The notes: generated by a model not told the origin, from the sequence alone. Shown: positions 1-9,471, numbered from the stretch's first letter. The stretch: DNA of 64,000 bases from Flavobacterium suncheonense GH29-5 = DSM 17707 (GCF_000430025.1 NZ_AUCZ01000011.1:1-64000), one strand, 5' to 3'. Numbers and translations: made by a program.

Positions 1-2
1 CT

Positions 3-539
3 ACGGGTTGTAATTATATGAAAACGGTAACGGTAACCGAATCGAATCCGGCAGTGGATGTTCAGGCGGTGGTGAGCAATTATTTTGCAGATACGCAAAC
101 CATCACGGTAACGGTAATTGGAGGAACAGGACCATTCGTGTACAGTTTAGACGGTGGCGAATTCCAGAGCAGCAATGTCTTCCCGTATGTCTTACCGGGT
201 GAGCACACGGTAGTGGTTCAGGATGAAGGACAAACCGGATGTACCGATGAAACCCGCGTGGTGAACACGGTAAGTTATCCTAATTTCTTCACGCCAAACG
301 GAGACGGAATTAACGATACTTGGAATATTTGGTCTTTACGTACCATTGATCAGGCAGCGGAGATTCACATCTATGACCGTTACGGAAAACTGATTAAACA
401 GATTACACCAATGGGCAACGGATGGGACGGAACGTACAACGGACAATTGTTGCCATCGACAGACTATTGGTTTACGGTGAAGTTTGATGAGAATGGTGCA
501 GGACGCATCTTCAAATCGCACTTCTCTATGAAACGATAA
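3..539 (+). CDS. C-terminal end of a large secreted protein with type IX (type B) sorting domain, 5' truncated
   Basis: The reading frame is open to the left edge, so this is only the C-terminal ~178 residues of a bigger protein. The first part looks like a SprB/PKD-type adhesin repeat (TGCNY at the edge, then a beta-rich segment ending DEGQTGCTDETRVV). The end is the gliding-motility-associated (CHU_C) C-terminal domain, recognised by YPNFFTPNGDGINDTW and DYWF near the end. In Bacteroidota this domain directs export by the type IX system and retention on the cell surface. The product is therefore probably a surface adhesin or repeat protein. A strong terminator follows 17 bp after the stop codon. 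Confidence 0.85.
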   Translation, partial: TGCNYMKTVTVTESNPAVDVQAVVSNYFADTQTITVTVIGGTGPFVYSLDGGEFQSSNVFPYVLPGEHTVVVQDEGQTGCTDETRVVNTVSYPNFFTPNGDGINDTWNIWSLRTIDQAAEIHIYDRYGKLIKQITPMGNGWDGTYNGQLLPSTDYWFTVKFDENGAGRIFKSHFSMKR

Positions 540-555
540 ACATCTTAGCATATAG

Positions 556-593
556 AAACACAAAAGCCACTCATTCGAGTGGCTTTTGTGTTT
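556..593 (+). terminator. Bidirectional intrinsic terminator
   Basis: A perfect 17-bp stem (556-572 with 577-593) closes a 4-nt loop and is followed by T-rich sequence. It ends the adhesin transcript; the A-run on the other side would let it work in reverse too. Confidence 0.85.
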
Positions 594-631
594 TTAGAGG
601 AAACGCTCATTAAAGCAAGGAACGTTATTAT

Positions 632-700
632 AGCCCTGATAGGAGCGGCATCTTTTTATACCTGACAGGTATAAAAAATACAGCGGATAGCAGGAGCCGG
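632..700 (+). repeat. REP-like palindromic element, copy 1
   Basis: The element opens with AGCCCTGATAGGAGCGGCAT. Its middle is a perfect 11-bp stem (653-663 with 667-677), and it closes with ACAGCGGATAGCAGGAG. Related outer blocks recur at 4080-4126 (opposite strand) and 28821-28892. From memory, blocks of this kind recur between genes in Flavobacterium genomes, in the manner of REP elements. That assignment is an inference. Confidence 0.55.
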
Positions 701-743
701 TTTTGTTATGAATTGGAAATCGTCCTGCTCCTAAAATAAAAAA

Positions 744-761
744 GCCTCTGTAGTAAGAGGC
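744..761 (-). terminator. Terminator of the aminotransferase gene
   Basis: GCCTCT (744-749) pairs with AGAGGC (756-761). On the minus strand the hairpin is followed by a U-run, 10 bp past the aminotransferase stop codon. Confidence 0.7.
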
Positions 762-770
762 CTTGTGATT

Positions 771-1961
771 TTAACTGTTGTAAGCTTTTAGTGCTTCGTT
801 TAATATTTGAACCGATTTTATTAAATCTTCTTTCTTGAGCACGTAAGCGATTCGGACTTCGTCTAAACCAACGCCCGGAGTCGAATAGAAACCGGCAGCA
901 GGAGCGACCATAACCGTTTCTCCGTTGAAATCGTATTCTTCCAGCAGCCATTGTGCAAAATCATCGGCATTTTTAACCGGTAGTTTGGCAATGCAATAGA
1001 AAGCTCCTTTTGGAGTAGCAACGGTTACGCCTTCAATTTTGTTTAACTCGGCGATTAAGGTGTCGCGACGGTCTTTGTATTCGGTAATAACGTCATCGAA
1101 ATAACTTTGCGGTGTGTCTAAAGCGGCTTCGCTTGCAATTTGTGCATAGGTTGGTGGGCTTAAACGGGCCTGTGCGAATTTCATAGCCGTAGCCATTACT
1201 TCTTTGTTTTTGGAAACGATGCATCCGATACGGGCGCCGCACATGCTGTAACGTTTGGAAACCGAGTCAATCATGATGGCGTGTTCTTCCAAGCCCGGAA
1301 CATTCATCACGGAATGGTGTGTGTAACCGTCATACGTAAATTCGCGGTATACTTCGTCTGCAATCAGGAACAAATCGTGTTTTTTTACCAATTCGGCTAA
1401 TTGCAGGATTTCTTCTTGGGAATATAAATAACCGGTTGGATTTCCGGGGTTACAGATTAAGATAGCCTTTGTTTTTGGGGTGATGAGTTTCTCAAAATCG
1501 GAGATTGGAGGCAACGCAAATCCGGTTTCGATACCAGAAATTACCGGTACCACTTTTACGCCTGATGCCGTTGAAAAACCGTTGTAATTCGCATAAAACG
1601 GTTCCGGGATGATGATTTCATCGCCTTGATCCATAGTGCTTCCCATGGCGAAAAGCAACGCTTCGGAACCACCGGTAGTAATGATGATATCGGCGGTGTT
1701 GATTGGTAAGCCGTGTTTTTGGTAGTAGGCGGCCAATTTATTTCGGTAACTTTCAAAACCGGCAGAGTGGCTGTATTCCAAAACTTCGATGTTAGCATTT
1801 TTAACAGCGTTAAGCGCAACTTCAGGCGTTTTGATATCCGGCTGACCGATGTTTAAGTGATATACTTTGTGACCTTTCTTTTTGGCCATTTCAGAATACG
1901 GAACCAGCTTTCTGATAGGCGATTCCGGCATTTGTTTTCCTTTGTTTGAAACTTTTGGCAT
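771..1961 (-). CDS. Pyridoxal-phosphate-dependent aminotransferase (class I/II)
   Basis: This is a fold-type I aminotransferase of 396 residues, the usual length for the aspartate-aminotransferase family. Visible motifs are NPGNPTG (residues 171-177), ADEVYREF (201-208) and SVSKRYSMCGARIG, with the PLP-binding lysine at about 236. The family transfers amino groups between amino acids and 2-oxo acids in the cytoplasm; substrate specificity cannot be read from sequence alone. It is a single-gene unit, divergent from the retropepsin gene and closed by a hairpin at 744-761. Confidence 0.85.
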   Translation of the reverse strand: MPKVSNKGKQMPESPIRKLVPYSEMAKKKGHKVYHLNIGQPDIKTPEVALNAVKNANIEVLEYSHSAGFESYRNKLAAYYQKHGLPINTADIIITTGGSEALLFAMGSTMDQGDEIIIPEPFYANYNGFSTASGVKVVPVISGIETGFALPPISDFEKLITPKTKAILICNPGNPTGYLYSQEEILQLAELVKKHDLFLIADEVYREFTYDGYTHHSVMNVPGLEEHAIMIDSVSKRYSMCGARIGCIVSKNKEVMATAMKFAQARLSPPTYAQIASEAALDTPQSYFDDVITEYKDRRDTLIAELNKIEGVTVATPKGAFYCIAKLPVKNADDFAQWLLEEYDFNGETVMVAPAAGFYSTPGVGLDEVRIAYVLKKEDLIKSVQILNEALKAYNS

Positions 1962-2087
1962 GGTTTGTTTTTTTGTCCTGCAAATTTGCGATTATTTTTA
2001 GGATTTTGGAAAAATGAACTGTTATAAATTTTTAAAAATGATAGGAATTTTTGATTTAATGTAGTAATTTTCAGAAAAAGAGAGTTT

Positions 2088-3407
2088 ATGCGAATTGTTT
2101 ATTTCCTGTGGTTCTTTTTTATATCGGTATTTGCATACGGACAGAAAGGCTTTCAGTGGGAATCAGAAAAAGATAAGATTGTGATTCCCTTCACCTTTGT
2201 GGACAACCTTATTATCATTCCGATGGAAATAAACAATACAAAACTGAACATGTTACTGGATTCAGGTTCAGAGCCTTCGCTTTTGTTCAGCTTTCCGGAA
2301 AATGATTCCATACAATTATTTAACACCCGAAAAATTAAAATATCAGGTTTGGGTAATGAGGAAATTGCCGAAGGTATTTTTTCGGAAAATAACGTTGCTA
2401 AAGTTGGCGGGGATTATGTACAAAAAGGCTTTAATTTGCTTATCATTCTCGATGAAAACCTGAATTTTTCTTCAAGAATCGGAATTCCGGTTAACGGAAT
2501 CTTAGGCTATTCTTTCTTTACGAATCATGTAGTTCAGATTGATTATGTCCGAAAAAAAATTACGTTGTACAGGGATAAAAAAGTGCTGGAATCAAAAAAA
2601 ATGAAATCCTTCACCCGTTTTCCAATCACCATTGTAAAAGATCGGCCTTATCTGGATGTAAAGACAAAATTAGATCAAAAGGAGCATAATCTCAAATTGC
2701 TGATTGACACCGGATTGGGTGATGGGTTGTGGTTGTTCGAAAACGATTCGATAAAAGCGAATGATAAGTATTTTAATGATGTTTTGGGGGAAGGAATTGG
2801 CGGTACTGTTTTGGGTAAAAAATCGCGTTTGGATGAAATAGAGTTTTCAAAATTTAAATTGAATTCCCCTTTAGTATCTTATCCCGATACAGCTTCATAC
2901 AAGCAGTTGAGACTGATAAATAAGCGAAACGGTTCTATCGGAGGCGGAATTTTAAAAAGATTTACAATTTTTTTAGACTTTCAGGGCAGTCAGGTTTTCC
3001 TGAAAAAGAACAGTTACTACGATGATCCGTTCAATTACAACATGAGTGGTCTGGAAATTCATCACGCCGGTGTGCAATGGGTCAGAGGTGAATTAAACAG
3101 GGATCCAAGTGCCAAAAATGCGCTCAATGTTAACGATATAATTTTTGATAAAAGTAGTTTGCGGTATCAATTCACCTTAAAACCAATTTTTGAAATTGGA
3201 ACCATCCGGAAAGATTCACCAGCCGATAAAGCCGGTTTGCTTGTTGGAGATGTTGTACTTAGAATTGACGGGAAAAACATTTCCAATCTCTCCAAACAGC
3301 GCATTGATCAGATGCTGCAGGCCGAAGACGGAAAATTCATTACGCTTGATATCGAACGTAAGGGCGTTGAAAAGAAAGTAAAATTTCAACTTAAGAAGAT
3401 CCTCTAA
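2088..3407 (+). CDS. Secreted retropepsin-like aspartic protease with PDZ domain
   Basis: An N-terminal hydrophobic signal peptide ends near FAYGQ. Two aspartic-protease signatures follow, LLDSGSEPSLL (about residue 57) and LLIDTGLGDGLW (about residue 206), so one chain carries both halves of a retropepsin active site. A C-terminal PDZ domain has DSPADKAGLLVGDVVLRIDG. Periplasmic or outer-membrane-facing aspartyl proteases with PDZ domains are common in Bacteroidota and mostly uncharacterised; the substrate is unknown. The gene stands alone and ends at a perfect hairpin just after the stop codon. Confidence 0.75.
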   Translation: MRIVYFLWFFFISVFAYGQKGFQWESEKDKIVIPFTFVDNLIIIPMEINNTKLNMLLDSGSEPSLLFSFPENDSIQLFNTRKIKISGLGNEEIAEGIFSENNVAKVGGDYVQKGFNLLIILDENLNFSSRIGIPVNGILGYSFFTNHVVQIDYVRKKITLYRDKKVLESKKMKSFTRFPITIVKDRPYLDVKTKLDQKEHNLKLLIDTGLGDGLWLFENDSIKANDKYFNDVLGEGIGGTVLGKKSRLDEIEFSKFKLNSPLVSYPDTASYKQLRLINKRNGSIGGGILKRFTIFLDFQGSQVFLKKNSYYDDPFNYNMSGLEIHHAGVQWVRGELNRDPSAKNALNVNDIIFDKSSLRYQFTLKPIFEIGTIRKDSPADKAGLLVGDVVLRIDGKNISNLSKQRIDQMLQAEDGKFITLDIERKGVEKKVKFQLKKIL

Positions 3408-3411
3408 ATAA

Positions 3412-3435
3412 AAAAGTCCGCATTTGCGGACTTTT
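3412..3435. terminator. Bidirectional terminator
   Basis: A perfect 11-bp stem (3412-3422 with 3425-3435) with a 2-nt loop and A/T-runs on both sides. It separates the converging protease gene and DUF1573 gene. Confidence 0.85.
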
Positions 3436-3458
3436 CCAGATTTTATGAAGTAAAGTGG

Positions 3459-3893
3459 TTACGATTGCGGACCAACTTTAGCTTTTTCCAATACATTTTT
3501 CTCTTCTTTTACGATAACTTCACCTTTAATTCGCAAAGCAACTTTACCACCTTCCACATTCACAGCGTTAGATTCCACTGTAATGGTTTTGGAGATTTTT
3601 CCTGGGTTCATGTTGTATTTTACGTCAATTTTACCGGTTTTACCTGGCATAATCGGCTCAGTTGGTTTAGAAGGAACTGTACAACCGCAAGTAGACTGAA
3701 CATTAGTGATAATCAAAGGAGCATCACCGGTGTTAGTAAACTCGAAAGTTCTGATTCCGTTGTCTGAATCTTTAGTTACAGTACCATAATCAATGGTGTT
3801 ATCTTTTGCTTTGAACTCAATTTTAGGTCCTTTTTGCGCATAAGAAGCAACACTGAAAGCTAAGATGGCTACTAATCCTAATAATTTTTTCAT
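3459..3893 (-). CDS. DUF1573 domain protein, exported
   Basis: This is a 144-residue protein with a clean signal peptide (cleavage near ASYAQ). The core has the DUF1573 pattern FEFTNTGDAPLIITNV followed by STCGCTVP and a proline/glycine-rich PIMPGKTGKIDVKYN. The family is an Ig-like beta-sandwich, very common as small exported proteins in Bacteroidota, with no settled function. It is monocistronic and faces the valS leader. Confidence 0.85.
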   Translation of the reverse strand: MKKLLGLVAILAFSVASYAQKGPKIEFKAKDNTIDYGTVTKDSDNGIRTFEFTNTGDAPLIITNVQSTCGCTVPSKPTEPIMPGKTGKIDVKYNMNPGKISKTITVESNAVNVEGGKVALRIKGEVIVKEEKNVLEKAKVGPQS

Positions 3894-3986
3894 TTCAATA
3901 CGTTTTTAATTGTTATTTGTAAAATTACATTGTTTTAAACAACGAACAAATATTTTAACGTACTTTTTTTATTTGTCCGTTATCGT

Positions 3987-3994
3987 TATTTTTG
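3987..3994 (+). promoter_or_regulatory. Candidate -7 element upstream of valS
   Basis: TATTTTTG matches TAnnTTTG exactly. No TTG lies at the usual 17-23 bp upstream. It would give valS a leader of roughly 210 nt that includes the REP-like element at 4080-4126. Confidence 0.35.
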
Positions 3995-4079
3995 CAGATA
4001 AATTACAAAAAGTGTACCAAAGTTTATTTCATATCAATCTTTTTTTGGAGCGAGTCAACGGCTTGTGTCTGTGAACCTT

Positions 4080-4126
4080 ATTCCCGCTGTACGCACTACA
4101 AGGTAGTTGCTGCCATCGGGGCTAAT
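4080..4126 (-). repeat. REP-like palindromic element, copy 2, in the valS leader
   Basis: Read on the minus strand it begins AGCCCCGATGGCAGC and ends GTACAGCGGGAAT, the same outer blocks as copy 1, with a small CTAC-AAG-GTAG hairpin between them. It is visibly more GC-rich than the sequence on either side. Confidence 0.5.
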
Positions 4127-4209
4127 GAGGAAGCGAATTGAATTTTTGTAATCTTTTTTCAAGTTTAAAATCACGTTTAAACTTTCAAATCTTAATTTTA
4201 TAACAAAAC

Positions 4210-6837
4210 ATGATACCAGCTCAATTTGAAGCCAAACTCGTAGAAAAAAAGTGGTACGACTACTGGATGCAGAACAAGTATTTTCATTCCACGCCAGACC
4301 ACAGAACTCCTTATACCATTGTAATTCCGCCGCCAAACGTAACCGGAGTGTTGCACATGGGGCACATGCTGAACAACACCATTCAGGACGTATTAATCCG
4401 TCGCGCCCGTTTAAAAGGCTTCAACGCGTGTTGGGTACCGGGAACGGATCACGCTTCCATTGCCACTGAGGCAAAAGTGGTAGCCAAATTAAAAGCGGAA
4501 GGTATCAACAAAAACGATTTAACCCGCGAAGAATTCTTAAAACACGCCTGGGAATGGACAGAAAAGTACGGCGGAACCATCTTAGAGCAATTAAAACAAT
4601 TGGGTTGTTCCTGCGATTGGGACCGTACCAAATTCACCATGGATCCGGATATGACCGCTTCGGTAATCCGTTCATTTGTGGATTTGTACAACAAAGGCTT
4701 GATTTACCGTGGGTATCGCATGGTAAACTGGGATCCGGAAGCGAAAACCACCCTGTCCGACGAAGAAGTAATCTACGAAGAACGACAAGGAAAATTATAC
4801 CATTTAAAATATCAGATTGAAGGTTCAAACGAGTTCGTAACCATCGCCACCACGCGTCCGGAAACAATTTTGGGTGATACGGCAATTTGTATCCACCCGG
4901 AAGACGAGCGCTACCAGCATCTGAAAGGCAAAAAAGCCATCGTTCCCATCTGCAATCGCGTTATTCCTATCATTTTCGACGAATACGTAGACATGGAATT
5001 CGGAACCGGCTGTCTGAAAGTAACACCGGCTCACGACGTAAATGACAAAGAATTAGGCGATAAGCACAATTTGGAAATCATCGATATTTTCAACGAAGAC
5101 GCTACCTTGAATTCCTTCGGCTTGCATTATCAGGGGAAAGACCGTTTCGTGGTTCGCGAAGAAATTTCCAAAGAATTGGAAGCGATTGGCGCTTTGGCAA
5201 AAGTGGAAAATCACTTAAACAAAGTAGGTACTTCTGAGAGAACCAAAGCCGTAATCGAACCGCGTTTGTCCGACCAGTGGTTCCTGAAAATGGAAGATTT
5301 GGTAAAACCGGCCATCAAAGCAGTACTGGAATCCGAAGAAGTAAAATTATACCCTTCACGATTCAACAATACCTACCGTCACTGGATGGAGAACATCCGC
5401 GACTGGAACATTTCCCGTCAGTTGTGGTGGGGCCAGCAAATCCCGGCCTACTATTACGGAGAAGGCAAAGAGGACTTCGTAGTAGCCGAAACTCCGGCGG
5501 AAGCTTTGGAATTGGCTAAGCAAAGAACAGGGAATGCAGCTCTTCAGGCTTCGGATTTAAAACAAGATGCCGATGCATTAGACACCTGGTTTTCTTCCTG
5601 GTTATGGCCAATGGCGGTTTTCGGAGGCATTATGAATCCTGACAACGAAGACTTTAAATATTATTATCCGACAAATGATTTGGTTACCGGACCGGACATT
5701 TTGTTCTTCTGGGTAGCCCGTATGATCATTGCCGGTTACGAATATGCCGATGCAAAACCATTCAGTAATGTATATTTAACTGGTTTGGTACGTGACAAGC
5801 AAGGCCGAAAAATGTCAAAATCATTAGGAAACTCACCGGATCCTTTGGATTTGATTGAGAAATTCGGTGCCGATGGCGTTCGTTGTGGTTTGTTGTTGAG
5901 TGCTTCGGCCGGAAACGATATTTTGTTCGACGAAGAATTGTGCAACCAGGGAAAAGCGTTTGCCAATAAAATCTGGAATGCGTTTCGTCTGATCAAAGGA
6001 TGGGAAGTAGCTGACATCGACCAACCGGAATCGTCTAAAGTGGCGATTGAATGGTACGAAGCAAAATTGCAGAAAACCTTAGCGGAAATCGAAGACAATT
6101 TCGACAAATACCGAATTTCCGATGCTTTAATGGCGATTTACAAACTGGTTTGGGACGATTTCTGTTCTTGGTTCCTGGAAATGATTAAACCGGGTTACCA
6201 ACAGCCAATCGACCGTACCACCTTCAACAAAGCGATTGAAATGTTAGAGGCTAACCTGAAATTGTTGCACCCGTTCATGCCGTTCTTAACGGAAGAAATC
6301 TGGCAGCACATTGCGGAACGAACTCCGGAGCAGGCCTTAATCGTTGCAGAATGGCCGAAAGTAACATCAGCAAACGAAAAACTGATTGCCGATTTCGATT
6401 TTGCCACAGAGGTAATTTCCGGAATCAGAACCATCCGAAAAGACAAGAACATTCCGTTTAAAGATGCCATCGAGCTGAAAGTGGTAAACCATGAGAACGC
6501 TTCGGTTTTCTTCGATTCTATTATCAGGAAATTGTGTAACGTATCAAATCTTGAGTATGTTTCGGAAAAAGTAGACGGTGCATTGTCGTATCGCGTAAAA
6601 TCGAACGAATATTTTATTCCGATTACCGGAAACATCGATATCGAGGCTGAAATTGCGAAACTGACCGAAGAGCTGAATTACACCAAAGGATTCTTAAAAT
6701 CGGTACAGGCGAAATTGTCCAACGAGAAATTCGTGGGCGGAGCACCGGAGAAAGTAATCGAAATGGAACGCAAAAAAGAAGCCGACGCTTTAGCAAAAAT
6801 CGCTACGATTGAGCAGAGTTTAGTTAGCCTGAAATAA
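4210..6837 (+). CDS. valS: Valine--tRNA ligase
   Basis: This is a class I aminoacyl-tRNA synthetase that charges tRNA-Val with valine. The HIGH motif appears as HMGH (residues 49-52) after PPPNVTG, and the second motif is an exact KMSKS (534-538). Between them lies the CP1 editing domain (TTRPETILGDTAI). The tail (about 810-875) is a charged coiled coil of the ValRS tRNA-binding arm. At 875 residues it is full length. The ATG at 4210 is supported by the conserved start of the family sequence. Confidence 0.97.
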   Translation: MIPAQFEAKLVEKKWYDYWMQNKYFHSTPDHRTPYTIVIPPPNVTGVLHMGHMLNNTIQDVLIRRARLKGFNACWVPGTDHASIATEAKVVAKLKAEGINKNDLTREEFLKHAWEWTEKYGGTILEQLKQLGCSCDWDRTKFTMDPDMTASVIRSFVDLYNKGLIYRGYRMVNWDPEAKTTLSDEEVIYEERQGKLYHLKYQIEGSNEFVTIATTRPETILGDTAICIHPEDERYQHLKGKKAIVPICNRVIPIIFDEYVDMEFGTGCLKVTPAHDVNDKELGDKHNLEIIDIFNEDATLNSFGLHYQGKDRFVVREEISKELEAIGALAKVENHLNKVGTSERTKAVIEPRLSDQWFLKMEDLVKPAIKAVLESEEVKLYPSRFNNTYRHWMENIRDWNISRQLWWGQQIPAYYYGEGKEDFVVAETPAEALELAKQRTGNAALQASDLKQDADALDTWFSSWLWPMAVFGGIMNPDNEDFKYYYPTNDLVTGPDILFFWVARMIIAGYEYADAKPFSNVYLTGLVRDKQGRKMSKSLGNSPDPLDLIEKFGADGVRCGLLLSASAGNDILFDEELCNQGKAFANKIWNAFRLIKGWEVADIDQPESSKVAIEWYEAKLQKTLAEIEDNFDKYRISDALMAIYKLVWDDFCSWFLEMIKPGYQQPIDRTTFNKAIEMLEANLKLLHPFMPFLTEEIWQHIAERTPEQALIVAEWPKVTSANEKLIADFDFATEVISGIRTIRKDKNIPFKDAIELKVVNHENASVFFDSIIRKLCNVSNLEYVSEKVDGALSYRVKSNEYFIPITGNIDIEAEIAKLTEELNYTKGFLKSVQAKLSNEKFVGGAPEKVIEMERKKEADALAKIATIEQSLVSLK

Positions 6838-6850
6838 GAAGTGAAAAATT

Positions 6851-6887
6851 AAAAAGTCCCGAGTTCAGTTGAAGTTGGGACTTTTTT
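6851..6887 (+). terminator. valS terminator
   Basis: AAAAAGTCCC (6851-6860) pairs with GGGACTTTTT (from 6878) and runs into seven T. It also sits at the end of the converging superoxide dismutase gene. Confidence 0.8.
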
Positions 6888-6901
6888 TATGTTATGTCAA
6901 A

Positions 6902-7687
6902 TTACGGTTTTACGACATGTTTAAGCGCTTCCACATATTTCTTTTCCACCGCCGTCCAATTGACCACATTAAAAAATGAGGAAATGTATTCGCCGCGTCG
7001 GTTCTGAAATTTCAGATAGTAAGCGTGTTCCCAAACATCCAGACACAGAATGGGTGTGCCTTTTACCGGCATTTCCGGCATCAGTGGATTGTCTTGGTTT
7101 GGGGTGCTTCCCACAACAAGTTTACCGGTTTTATCTACAACCAGCCAGGCCCAACCGGAGCCGAACTGTTTTCCCGCTGCTGTAACAAATTGATTTTTAA
7201 AACTGTCATAACTGCCAAAATCCCTGTTGATGGCAGCAGCAAGGGTATCTTTAGGCTGTCCTCCCGTTTTCGGAGCCATAATTTCCCAAAAAAGATTGTG
7301 GTTATAATAGCCTCCTGCATTATTGCGAACTTCCGCATTATTTGGGTCTCCGTTTTTCAGAATTTGCTCTAACGTCCAGTTTTCCAAATCGGTACCTTTA
7401 ATGGCTTTGTTTAAATTGTTACAATAGCTCAGGTGATGACGGGAATAATGAATTTCCATGGTACGGGCATCCAAATAAGGTTCCAAAGCGGTGTAAGCAT
7501 ACGGTAAGCCGTGCATTTTGAATTTTCCTTTTTCCGCTTTAACATCGGCAGGATTACCGTAAACGGATTGGGTTTCCTGTGCTTCTGGTTCCGGAATCTG
7601 AACCACTTCTTCCAGATTGCTTTTATTGCGACAGGAAGCAAGAGTGATTACTGCCAGACCTAAAAGGAAAAGTTTGTGCAACTTCAT
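6902..7687 (-). CDS. Lipoprotein Fe/Mn superoxide dismutase
   Basis: The N-terminus is a lipoprotein signal (hydrophobic core then LASC), so the mature enzyme should be a membrane-anchored lipoprotein. The body is a full Fe/Mn-SOD: metal ligands in HYSRHHLSY and YYNHNLFWE, then GSGWAWLV and the DVWEHAYYLKFQNRR block with Asp and His ligands. It converts superoxide to peroxide and oxygen. Most SODs are cytoplasmic; the lipid anchor implies an extracytoplasmic role. It follows the acyl-CoA-binding protein gene by 37 bp and may share its transcript. Confidence 0.88.
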   Translation of the reverse strand: MKLHKLFLLGLAVITLASCRNKSNLEEVVQIPEPEAQETQSVYGNPADVKAEKGKFKMHGLPYAYTALEPYLDARTMEIHYSRHHLSYCNNLNKAIKGTDLENWTLEQILKNGDPNNAEVRNNAGGYYNHNLFWEIMAPKTGGQPKDTLAAAINRDFGSYDSFKNQFVTAAGKQFGSGWAWLVVDKTGKLVVGSTPNQDNPLMPEMPVKGTPILCLDVWEHAYYLKFQNRRGEYISSFFNVVNWTAVEKKYVEALKHVVKP

Positions 7688-7724
7688 ATTGATATTTGAT
7701 TTAAAAGAAAAAAACGAAATCCGG

Positions 7725-8009
7725 TTACAAATTTCGTTCTTTCATTAGATTATTGATAATGTCGATGTATTGTTTTTTTGCTTCTGCCGCTGTAAGGTTG
7801 TTTACCTGCATCCAGGCGTTTAATTTGAAAGCACTTCGGATGTTATGGGAATCCTGTCGGAAAAAAAACTGCTCGGAATCGTCTGATGTAGCCTGTTTGT
7901 ATAAGCCATACAACACCAACTGCTGGTCTATCGGAACCGAAGCCTGCGGTATTAATTGGGCATTTTTAAAAGCCTCATCGAATAATCTGTCCAGTTCTTT
8001 AGAATCCAT
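7725..8009 (-). CDS. Acyl-CoA-binding protein
   Basis: This 94-residue all-helical protein fits the ACBP family: LVLYGLYKQAT near residue 30, a central KLNAWMQVN helix and AKKQYIDIINNL at the end. ACBP carries long-chain acyl-CoA esters in the cytoplasm. Its stop-start junction with psd (shared position 8009) indicates translational coupling and ties it to phospholipid synthesis. Confidence 0.8.
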   Translation of the reverse strand: MDSKELDRLFDEAFKNAQLIPQASVPIDQQLVLYGLYKQATSDDSEQFFFRQDSHNIRSAFKLNAWMQVNNLTAAEAKKQYIDIINNLMKERNL

Positions 8010-8671
8010 TACTTTTTAATTGCAATGATAGTTTTTCCGCCTACAGCTTTTTGGTTCAGTTTTACATTGATTTCGGTTCCCAGTGGAAGGTATAAATCCA
8101 CTCTCGAACCAAATTTAATGAAACCGGCATCGGTACCCTGAACAACCTGCATGCCTTCTTTAGCGTAATTAACGATACGGCGTGCCAAAGCTCCGGCGAT
8201 CTGTCGGTATAAAATTTCCCCGAATATTCGGTTTTCAATTACTACTGTTGTTCTTTCGTTTTCTTCGCTCGCTTTTGGATGCCAGGCAACTAAATATTTT
8301 CCCGGATGGTATTTGCTGAATTTTACCAAACCGTTTACTGCATAACGCGTAACGTGTACGTTAATCGGCGACATAAAGATGGAAACCATCATTCGTTTGT
8401 CTTTAAAATATTCGGGTTCAAACACTTCTTCGATTACCACAACTTTTCCGTCTACAGGTGCAATAATATGGTGGTCATTTATCGTGGTTATCCGTTTCGG
8501 GTTTCTGAAAAACTGAAGTATCATCACTAACATGAACAAGGTGAATACCTGAACAGCCATCCGAATCCAATTGCTCGAAATAAACCCGTCTGCTAAGAAA
8601 ATAATAGCAGTTGCTGTGAATGTGGCTCCCAGAATAATTTTTGCTCCTTCTTTATGAAACTGTATGAACAT
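8009..8671 (-). CDS. psd: Phosphatidylserine decarboxylase (short family)
   Basis: The enzyme makes phosphatidylethanolamine from phosphatidylserine. This is the short ~220-residue Bacteroidota type with two N-terminal membrane segments. IAPVDGKVV is visible, and near the C-terminus FGS (residues 187-189) is the site of self-cleavage that forms the pyruvoyl cofactor. It overlaps cdsA by 20 bp and abuts the ACBP gene, forming a phospholipid operon. Confidence 0.9.
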   Translation of the reverse strand: MFIQFHKEGAKIILGATFTATAIIFLADGFISSNWIRMAVQVFTLFMLVMILQFFRNPKRITTINDHHIIAPVDGKVVVIEEVFEPEYFKDKRMMVSIFMSPINVHVTRYAVNGLVKFSKYHPGKYLVAWHPKASEENERTTVVIENRIFGEILYRQIAGALARRIVNYAKEGMQVVQGTDAGFIKFGSRVDLYLPLGTEINVKLNQKAVGGKTIIAIKK

Positions 8672-9470
8672 AATTTAAAATTTGATAAAATAAATATAGA
8701 AACGGTACTACAAATATAACACTATCTAAGCGATCTAAGACACCTCCGTGGCCAGGCATTATTTTTCCGCTGTCTTTAACGCCGGCAGTTCGTTTGAATT
8801 TTGATTCAATGAGATCCCCGACAGTGCCTAACAATCCGATTATGAGGCCGGTAACAATCCAGGTTGAATGCGAAAAAAAAGTAAAAAAACAACTGAGGAT
8901 ATAACTTCCAATCATGGTGAAGACAAGACCGCCGATAAAGCCTTCAATAGTCTTTTTAGGAGAGATGCGCTCCAATAATTTATGTTTGCCCATCGATTTT
9001 CCGACAATGTAGGCAAAAGTGTCGTTAGTCCAGATTAAAATAAAAATACCGATTACGATTTTTGGGTTAAAATCTCCGTCTACAAAAGGGATTTTCATCA
9101 GTAAAACAAACGGTAAAATGATATAGCCAAAGAGCTTGACAAATTTTGCAATTTTATCTTCCTTCCGACGCATTTTTTCAACGAATAAATCAAGGATTAA
9201 ATTTGCTGAAATGAATAGGGTAGCCAACGTTAACAGCATGTCTGTTTTAGTATTTACGGTGTTGAAGAAAACAAAGATGATGTAACTCGCTAAAGCTAAA
9301 AGGATGGGAACCGAACTTTTTAAATGAATCAGTTTGCAGAATTCCACGACGCAAATCAGCATGAAAATGCCGAAAAGCAACGAAAAACTATATTGGGAAT
9401 ATAAAGTTGCAGACAACAAGAGCAGTATGTACACTACTCCAGAAAGTGTTCTTGTTACGCTTTCCTGCAT
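8652..9470 (-). CDS. cdsA: Phosphatidate cytidylyltransferase
   Basis: This is an integral membrane enzyme making CDP-diacylglycerol from CTP and phosphatidate. At 272 residues it has about eight hydrophobic helices. The C-terminal signature is clear: KRTAGVKDSGKIMPGHGGVL followed by DRLDS. It overlaps psd, which acts two steps downstream in the same pathway. Confidence 0.93.
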   Translation of the reverse strand: MQESVTRTLSGVVYILLLLSATLYSQYSFSLLFGIFMLICVVEFCKLIHLKSSVPILLALASYIIFVFFNTVNTKTDMLLTLATLFISANLILDLFVEKMRRKEDKIAKFVKLFGYIILPFVLLMKIPFVDGDFNPKIVIGIFILIWTNDTFAYIVGKSMGKHKLLERISPKKTIEGFIGGLVFTMIGSYILSCFFTFFSHSTWIVTGLIIGLLGTVGDLIESKFKRTAGVKDSGKIMPGHGGVLDRLDSVIFVVPFLYLFYQILNYVHTVS

Positions 9471-9471
9471 G

